Source of the DNA: Anaeramoeba flamelloides
Taxonomy: Eukaryota; Metamonada; Anaeramoebidae
Direction of reading: 5' to 3'
Assembly (NCBI GenBank): GCA_027625915.1
Contig: JANTQA010000030.1
Coordinates: forward strand, 2,728,001-2,792,000
DNA length: 64,000 nt
Made by a program: the position numbers and the translations under genes. How positions within the stretch are numbered: position 1 is the stretch's first letter; every line of letters begins with the position of its first letter. The notes beneath the pieces are model-generated. The model saw only the letters and a list, made by a program, of their open reading frames with translations, made no database searches and was not told the DNA's origin. Below, piece by piece: positions 57,292 to 64,000 of the stretch.

Positions 57292-60200
57292 ATGAATTCC
57301 AAAATATGGGCCTTTGGTGATTTACCATCATTTTTTTTATCGCATGATCAAAACAATGTCCAAAAAACAAAAACGAAGAAAAAAAAAAAAAGAAAAACAG
57401 CAAGGCAACTCAATTTTAATCAAGACATTAAACAAATCTCAGTTTCCCAGAAAGATCTAATTTGGACTACAAGTTCAAATAAATATTACTGCGCTTCCGT
57501 GCCAAATGGAGAGCACATAATTGCCGAATATAAGACTGATCCAATTCGTCAAATATCATCGGGTATAAATAATCATTACATTTTAACAAAATCTGGTCGT
57601 TTCTTTGGTTTTGTGGCTTTACTAAGACCCTATAATCAAAATACAGAATTTACCCTATTTAAAAAAGAGAATTTCAAAGTTGTTCGTATTTCCTGTGCTG
57701 GCGGCTTTACATTGATTCTTTGTTCAAACAATCGGCTCTATGGGATCGGCAGTAATAATTATGTAAATATTTCTTTTTTCATTTCTTGAAGGAGATGTTT
57801 CTTCTAATCTTGTGTACCAATCTCAGACAATTATTCACATACCCTTTTCCAGAATTGAGTTTACCAAGAGCTGAAATTGGGGTACTATTTGTTGAAGAAT
57901 GAATGGAACAAAAATTTCCATTCAGCTTTCCAAAAAAAAGATTTTACCGTTTTGGAAAAAAAGTGAAACACGGTTTTTAATTGGGAACATTACTGAAAAT
58001 GAAAAGTAAAATCAATAAAAAGAAGAAACCAATTAACTTCAAATAGTAACCCATTATATTATTTTCAATCAACCCAACAAATACAATTTAAATCTACTTT
58101 CTTATCGAAATTGTTGATGTGCTTTTGGAGGTCGCCAAAATAGTCAATTTTTTGAACAAATTTTTAATAATTGATCAATCAAAGAAAAACCCATACTAAA
58201 AGATAGTATTAAAAAAACTGTTATTGTGGCGAATACTTCATTTTGTCTTTATTTATTTATTTATTCTTTTTTTCATTGATCTTAGATTTCATTTTCAGTA
58301 AGGTTCCCAATTAAAAACCATGTTTCACTTTTTTTCCAAAACGGTTATAAATCGTGTACAATTTCAAAGCTTTAATTACTAAAACCTGCTTAAATTATTA
58401 GTTTCCTCTTTTTACTAATGGGAACTTTGTTTTGTTTGAAATCTGGGGTTTGGATTGTGATTTTTAGGAAACGTTACAGGAAAATTTTGATCCTTTTATT
58501 TGTAATGAACAGTATTGGTACCACTCGTGTTTTCAAAGATAAAATATTTAAAATGATCAAAAATTATTTGAATACTGGTCTTTTTCGACCAAATGGGAAA
58601 AAATTTTCGCTTTCTTTACCTTATTTTCCTTTTTTCAAATAAAGATTTTCCAAGAATTAATTTGTAATTTGGGGATCTCTATTTCAAAAAAAAAAAGAAA
58701 AACGAAAATGAAGTGAAAATTTTTACCCATTTCTTCTCCCAATAAAATAAAACAAATCAAAAAAAGTAGATTTTTGATTGTAGTGATCAAAACCAACCTG
58801 AACAAACAATAATCAAGAAAGAAATAAATCACAAAAAATAATAACATCAAAGTACTAAAAAAAGTAGTACTTTTATAATTAAAACTTTTTACAAATATTC
58901 CTAATTCATCGTAGACAAGAACAGAAAATTCAGGTTTAAGGTAGATCTTGAATAAATTAAGGTACAGTCTTTCCAAAGTTACCATGATTTTTTTTTAATA
59001 ACAAATTTTACTATTGGTATAGATTTTTAAAAAGTTGAATATAAGAATAAAAAAGCTCGTATTGAATATTTTTTTTCATAAATGAACCAATATTCAAGAA
59101 AAATAATCTGATGTGATCAAAAAAAAATTCATTTTTTTCAGAGCAAATTTTATGTTGTTTATCAATGAGTTTTCGATGTTTAGATTCATTTTGGTTTTAG
59201 AAAATTTATTTTCTGAATATCAGAAAAATTTATTTTTTGTATCAACTTATTTATGAAAAAAAATATTCAATACGAGCTTTTTTATTCTTATATTCAACTT
59301 TTTAAAAATCTATATCAATAGCAAAATTTGTTATTGAAAAAAATTCACGGTAACTTTGGAAAGAATATATTTGTTTAAAACTGAAAAAAATCTAATTTTT
59401 AATTTTTAACAAAAATAGCAGAAACCTGAAAGAATTTTTAATGTTCATTTTGGAAATTAATTTTAAACAATAAACATGATTTTCAAGAAAAAAAAAATTG
59501 AATCGGTTGCAAATCATCCTTTTTTCCCCTTTTCGAGGTTTTCATGATCATAATTATTAAAAGGGGATTTCATTTTTATTAAAATTTATCAATTAATGAT
59601 TTTGAAATATTTCATAAAAAGTATTAATTGAGTAGAAACTAGCTTACAAGAAAACTGATTTGATAGATTAACATTTAATTTTTTTTATGAGATTGAATTA
59701 AGATTAAAAAAACTAAAAAAGGAATTTTATTGTTAAAAATAAAAACAAAATTGAAAAAAAAAATTAAATGTTTGGTTTGATTATCGTAAGATATGCCGAG
59801 ATTAGATTGATACAAATTTTATAAATTTTGGGAAATATTTGATATTAAACCTAATTTTGCAAAGGGACCAATTGTAAAACTTCAAAATTCAAATTAAATA
59901 ATCACTAGAAAATCCCATTAACAACAATTTTACCCAAGATATTAAACTTTGAAGTAATTTAAGGCCAAACTGTTAAAAAAAAAAAAAAAAAAAATTGAAT
60001 TCTAGATGTATTTCCCAAACATTACATTAGATCTTCAGAAAATTTAGGATAACTTTCCCTATTTAGGATTTTATATCACATAAATATATATAGACTCCAT
60101 TTCAAAAATTCTGACTCACCTGAAATAATAAATTTAAAAACAAAAAAAATCATCCTTTAGTATTCAATAACGATTAATAATTAAATCTGATTTATAATTT

Positions 60201-61930
60201 ACTTTTGAATAATTCTAAATATATAAAAACCTGATATTTAAAAAATTAAAAAAAAATAAAACCAAAAACTAAAAAAATGTGAGTAACAATTTTTGAAATG
60301 AGCATTACCGATTTTTTATTAGTGAACTTTCACTGAAAAAAAGTTGAACAACAAGATTTTTTACGAATAATTAAATTCCTTTTCAAAGATATTCCGGAGT
60401 CTCAATTTTCTGTGTGATTATTGGTCTTTTCGAAGATTTTTTTTTTTACCACATGATCTTTTGCAAAAATAAAAAAAAAAAAAAAAAAAAAAAGAAAAAG
60501 ATAAAAAAAAAAAAAGAAAAAAAAATTTGCAAAATTAAAAGAAAAATTTGTAAAAAAAAAGAAAAAATGATTCTGATACAAAAATTTGCAAATATTTTTT
60601 AGAATAAGAATACTGGAATAAACCCTCAAAACAACTTTTATTAACATTATAAAGTGAGTCAAAATTTTTGAAATATAGTTTATATTATTTTTTCAAGACG
60701 AGTGCTTTTATTCTAACTATTCCAAATTCTTCACTTTTTGAAGTAAAAATTCAAAAAGTGGATTTAATATCGTTCATTCTTTTATTATATATTATAATAG
60801 TGTAAATTGCTAATCTTTATCTTAATGTAGAATGAATTATTTTAAATAAAATTCACCTAATGTTTATTCCATTTATGAAAAAAAAAAAAAAAAACTTTAT
60901 AAATAATCAATTTTATTATTAATACTTTTAGGGACAATTAAATCCTCATCAAGATACTTTTGATATTAAATTAGATAATGAATATTATAGAAACCATTTG
61001 ATAAATCCAAAATTGATAGCAAATGGTGTAAAATTAATTTCAAATGGGTATATGGCAAGTCATTGTTTATATTTAACATTAGATAACAATTTATATGCTA
61101 GTGGAAATAATTTCTTTGGTCAATTGGGAATCGGTGATTCCGTTTCGAATCTGAAACCGACAAAAATTCTTGGTTTACAAAACAACGCTATTCGCAAAAT
61201 TTCTTTGGGTTTTGTCTTTTCCGTTATTCTAATTAATGAAAATGAGATATATACTTGTGGAAAAGAAATAAGCAATGGAACCGGTAAGGAATTATCTATG
61301 TTTACAAAACTTGAAATCAATGAGGATATTAGAATTAAAGATATTTATACGGGTAGTAGATATTGTGTGATTCTGACAGAGCTAAATAAAATTTTTGCAT
61401 TTGGTTCAAATTTAAGTAATTATTTTTTCCCTTCAATTTTATATTATAATTTGCATTATTGATTAATATTCCTTTTTAAAATATTGTTTATTTTTATTTT
61501 TGTAAGTTTGGGGATAACAAATTTTTTAAATTATAAAAACAATAATCTTTTAAATCCGATTTTCACATTTGTATTAATTATATTTTATCACATTTTTCTC
61601 TTTTTCTTTTTATTTCTTTCTTTTTTTTTTATTTAATATAAAAATTTTATTATAATTATAGAATTAATGGGTTTAAAAATAAACATTTTTGGCTATATTC
61701 ATCAAATTAAAATACCAAACCTTTCGAAATATGAACAATTACATGTGACTGGAAATGATAAATTTCTAATTTTTTATACATCCAATAAAAAAAATATTAT
61801 TTCAGATTTTGAAAAATTGTATAAAGCACAAGAATTTACAAATTTAACTGTTTCAAATTTTAAAATACATACATCCCTTTTAAACTTTCGTTTAAAACCA
61901 ACCATTTATCATATTTCAAATATTTTATAG
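57292..61930 (+). CDS. RCC1-repeat protein with partial BTB-like C-terminus, 3 exons
   Basis: Exons 57292-57762, 60932-61415 and 61662-61930; introns 3169 nt (GTAAAT...TTTTAG) and 246 nt (GTAATT...TATAG). The predicted protein has 407 residues. The first frame opens earlier without ATG; Met at 57292 begins MNSKIWAFGD, a natural first RCC1 blade. Exon 1 ends GIGSNNY and exon 2 starts GQLNPH, rebuilding the RCC1 motif GxGxNxxGQL across the junction in phase 0. Further blades: LYASGNNFFGQLGIGD, IYTCGKE, IFAFGSN. Residues about 365-407 (DFEKLYKAQEFTNLTVSNFK, then IHTSLLNFRL) look like the start of a BTB domain that stops early. A full propeller would need about seven blades; fewer are seen. Role unknown; such proteins often act as exchange factors or ubiquitin-ligase adaptors. 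Confidence 0.8.
57885..58512. mobile_element. Family C MITE, copy 3, split by family E
   Basis: Left CTATTTGTTGAAGAATGAAT then CATTCAGCTTTCC; right AAAATTTTGATCCTTTTATT ending AACAG, TA on both sides. Without the family E element and one TTA it is 227 bp, the family length. Confidence 0.85.
57947..58344. mobile_element. Family E element, copy 2, nested in family C
   Basis: 398 bp. Ends CCGTTTTGGAAAAAAAGTGA and the inverse CTTTTTTTCCAAAACGG; inner repeats AATTGGGAACATTACTGAAA and CAGTAAGGTTCCCAATT. TTA flanks both sides, as in copy 1. No ORF. Confidence 0.85.
58575..58745. mobile_element. Family A MITE, copy 6, right end decayed
   Basis: Left CTGGTCTTTTTCGACCAAAT after TA; inner arm GAAAATGAAGTGAAAATTTT. 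The right terminus has lost the CAAATACCAG ending, so the border is approximate. Confidence 0.7.
58965..59367. mobile_element. Palindrome P: fold-back element with long, well-kept arms
   Basis: Left arm starts CAGTCTTTCCAAAGTTACC at 58965; the right arm ends in its inverse (GGTAACTTTGGAAAGA), with TA next to each end. Arms of about 115-120 bp match almost base for base (AAGCTCGTATTGAATATTTT and inverse); the loop is about 165 bp. Likely a young Tc1/mariner-type fold-back MITE. Confidence 0.85.
60092..60686 (-). mobile_element. Family J element, copy 2 (RCC1 intron 1)
   Basis: Left CATTTCAAAAATTCTGACTC, right GAGTCAAAATTTTTGAAATA. Matches 38972-39531 in reverse complement through GGTTTATT/AATAAACCCTCAAAACAAC, GTTGAACAACAAGATTTTTT and GTGAACTTTCACTG, including the internal end copy near 60280. 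Confidence 0.75.
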
Positions 61931-62689
61931 GTTCATAACCAGTTAATTTCCTAAAAAGTCGTGTTTACAAATAGATTTAAAAAAATTAATGTTTGTTGAT
62001 TCCAAAATAAAATTAAATTAATTTTACGTTTTTGATCTAATTTATTAATTTAATATTTTTTTTTAATTTAATGATTTTTTTTTTTTTACTTTTTTGTTTT
62101 GTGTTATTTTTTATTAAAAATTTATTCTAAACTTTTCTAATAATAATGAAAATCGGAATATTTTTAAAAAATAATCAATAAATATATCTTTATAAGAAAA
62201 ATAATCTAAATATTTTTGCTATTTTTGTTTCTAGAATCATAGTAAAAGAAATATGAAATATATTTTTCTTTTGGATTTATTTGAAATTTGATGAAATCTT
62301 ATTTTATGAATTCTGTTTATACTTAATAATAGTGTTACCTCATTAATTTCAATATTTCCCAGTATATTATAATATGATATTCAAAAGTGAAAAGTGTGTT
62401 ATTATAATTGTGTTGTAATTTTTTCAAAAAATTATTTTATAAAGGCTAGTGAAGGCGATTACAAATTTCAATCATTCTGTAGAACTTTACTACCGTATGC
62501 AAAAATGTCCAAAATAAATTTAAAAACTTAATGAACGTGAAGTTTAATCTTGTAGAATTAATTACAAAATATATTGGGTTTTGTTTTATTGAAGATATCA
62601 AAAAAAGTATATTTTTTTTTTATTTGTTAGAATATTATCTTTATAAGATTTTAGCTTTGTAAATTGGTAAGATGAAATTAAGATGGAAT
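61931..62689. other. Downstream region of the RCC1 gene
   Basis: About 760 bp of AT-rich DNA. No continuation of the BTB-like domain was found in any frame here. Confidence 0.5.
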
Positions 62690-63260
62690 ATTACTACCAA
62701 TTGAATTTATTTAAATCCCTATTCGAAAAAAAAATTGGGTACACCCAAAATCAAAAATGGGAAGAAAAAAAATCACAATTTATTGTATTTTTTCCAACAT
62801 AATATTAAACCAGATTGAAATTTTCCCTTTATTAATAATTGTATATGTCATAATTTTTTCTCAAAATAAACGAAAAAAATATAAAAACGCCAAAAACAAA
62901 ATCTCTGAGTCCACAATTGATGAAAATGGCAGACGAAAAAAATGTATTGGAAAATTTGTTGAAATTTCACGATCAACAAATGTTGATCGATCAAATGTTA
63001 ATTTACTATCGACAAATTGAATGGGATTTTTCTATTTAACAAACTCAAAACTAACTTTCTTTAAACCATCGAAAAAAATTTTCCAGATCTAAAGAAAAAG
63101 ATTTCGGAACTAGAAAAAGGGATATGAAAACAATAACTCAAAAGAAATAAAATGAAATAGTTTGTACAATCAAAATTATTTCAAAATTGAATGAAATATG
63201 CAGAATTTTTATTCCTTCAATTGGTTAAACAGTATCCAAATTTTGGGAATTTAGTTTTCA
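62690..63260 (-). mobile_element. Family B-like element, copy 6, highly diverged
   Basis: Keeps the core TTGATCGATCAAATG at about 62985 and flanking order of family B copy 2, but the ends are poorly conserved. An 87-codon open frame in it (62757-63020) is a by-product of the repeat. Confidence 0.45.
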
Positions 63261-63574
63261 TTGTGTTTTAAAAATAATGTTCTTCAAAATATTTCAAAAA
63301 ACTGAAAAAAAAAAAAAATTAACACATATTTGATATAAAATAAGGAAAGATAAAAATTAAAAAAAAAAAAAAAAGAATATACTGATAGTCTCCAAACATT
63401 TTTTTGAAACCATAAAATATATAATTACTGTTTTTTTTTCCTTAAATCACACTTTTTATCAAGATCAACATCATAAAAAACATTTGCTAGTCTTCAAAAT
63501 TGGAAATAACTTAAAAAATTGAGATTAAAATTAATAATATTTTTTATTCATTTTTCACAACCAAATTGAATTCT

Positions 63575-64000
63575 TGAATTTGTATATATTTATAAATATG
63601 TTTTTGGAAAATTATTATTTTTCAAATTTGGTCAAATTCTCAATTTTTTGAAAATAGTAAATTCCATTGAAATATATTGACTATAGGTATTTCAAGCCCA
63701 ATTTTCAGTTAGGTTAAGGTATGTACCTGTTGGTTAGAGTATGCTAGAATAGGTTTATATGGTTTGATGGTATACTTAAAATTTTAGTAAGAATTTTGAA
63801 AAAAGAAAATAATTAAGGGACCAATTAGAATTTACTAACTTTTTTTAAGTGGTAAAAAACTTCTACTTAACTTTGGGGGTTACAATTGGGTTTTGAACAA
63901 AGAATTCAAAATATTTAGTATTGATGATTTTTATATTTTGGATTTTCAACAATCTAAGCAATAAAATACTACTAATTGAAAAATAATCTTTTTGATTTTT
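63575..64000. mobile_element. Family R element, copy 2, cut by the window end
   Basis: Matches 18790-19215: TTGAAATATATTGACTATAG, GGTTAAGGTATGT, GGGACCAATTAGA and ATATTTAGTATTGATGATTT occur in order. It lacks the family A insertion at about 63973. The left border is not defined. Confidence 0.7.

Larger units (their letters stand above)
57763..60931 (+). other. 3.2-kb intron of the RCC1 gene, filled with mobile elements
   Basis: Contains in order a family C copy holding a family E copy, a family A copy, the long palindrome P and a family J copy, with only short unassigned parts (about 59370-60090 and 60687-60931). Confidence 0.85.

Noticed and set aside
62757-63020. 87-codon ORF near the right end
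   Set aside because: It lies in a diverged family B copy and contains that family's conserved core.
1-64000. Transposase genes for the MITE families
   Set aside because: No DDE, rolling-circle or reverse-transcriptase-like ORF was recognised on either strand; all elements here appear non-autonomous.

Overview
The window is very AT-rich nuclear DNA from a eukaryote. Its coding genes are sparse, carry spliceosomal GT-AG introns, and include ribosomal protein uS17, MSH2, the CTD phosphatase FCP1, a homeodomain protein and an RCC1-repeat protein. Asn-, Lys- and Glu-rich low-complexity tracts (NGNENG, ENENEN, poly-N) and an RCC1 array followed by a BTB-like stretch suggest a free-living amoeboid protist, perhaps of the Anaeramoeba type. 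That placement is inference and not secure. The Zim17/Hep1 gene implies an organelle of mitochondrial descent with an mtHsp70 system.

Genes, left to right: a cathepsin X/Z-like cysteine protease on the minus strand (711-8769, 3' end outside the window); the DNL zinc-finger protein Zim17 (20387-21095, +); a secreted, probably GPI-anchored alpha/beta hydrolase (24228-25304, -); RPS11/uS17 (29339-30139, +); MSH2 (33468-36732, +); FCP1 (39987-42617, -); a homeodomain protein with an atypical recognition helix (49032-51104, +); and an RCC1-repeat/partial-BTB gene (57292-61930, +). I rebuilt exon junctions by eye from reading frame, GT-AG borders and family conservation. Six genes have introns. Short introns are about 140-355 bp; three others are much longer: 2.5 and 4.9 kb in the cathepsin gene and 3.2 kb in the RCC1 gene. 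The genes are unrelated in function and form no cluster or operon.

Most of the rest is a graveyard of short non-autonomous DNA transposons (MITE-like, inverted-repeat ended, no transposase seen). I name the families A to R here. Families A, C and D share a terminal pattern and insert at TA; F, I, P and R begin CAGT or a close variant next to TA, as Tc1/mariner-type elements do; E is flanked by TTA, as PIF/Harbinger-type elements are; one element (6117-6282) has CACTA-type ends; B, G, J, K, N and Q have their own inverted ends. They nest repeatedly. Subtracting the inserts gives back the length of uninterrupted family members to within a few bases, and several sites have a matching empty site elsewhere in the window. 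The long introns are long because of these elements.

A further structure is an array of alternating imperfect hairpins separated by short GTTAGG-like linkers. It sits at the end of a 2-2.8 kb direct repeat (family L, 9650-12420 and 21650-23640). I could not assign it to a known class. Simple repeats include (AC)35 next to (AT)12, a 9-bp minisatellite and several ATT/TTTA tracts. I see no tRNA, rRNA or CRISPR array, and no recognisable LTR or capsid-bearing element.
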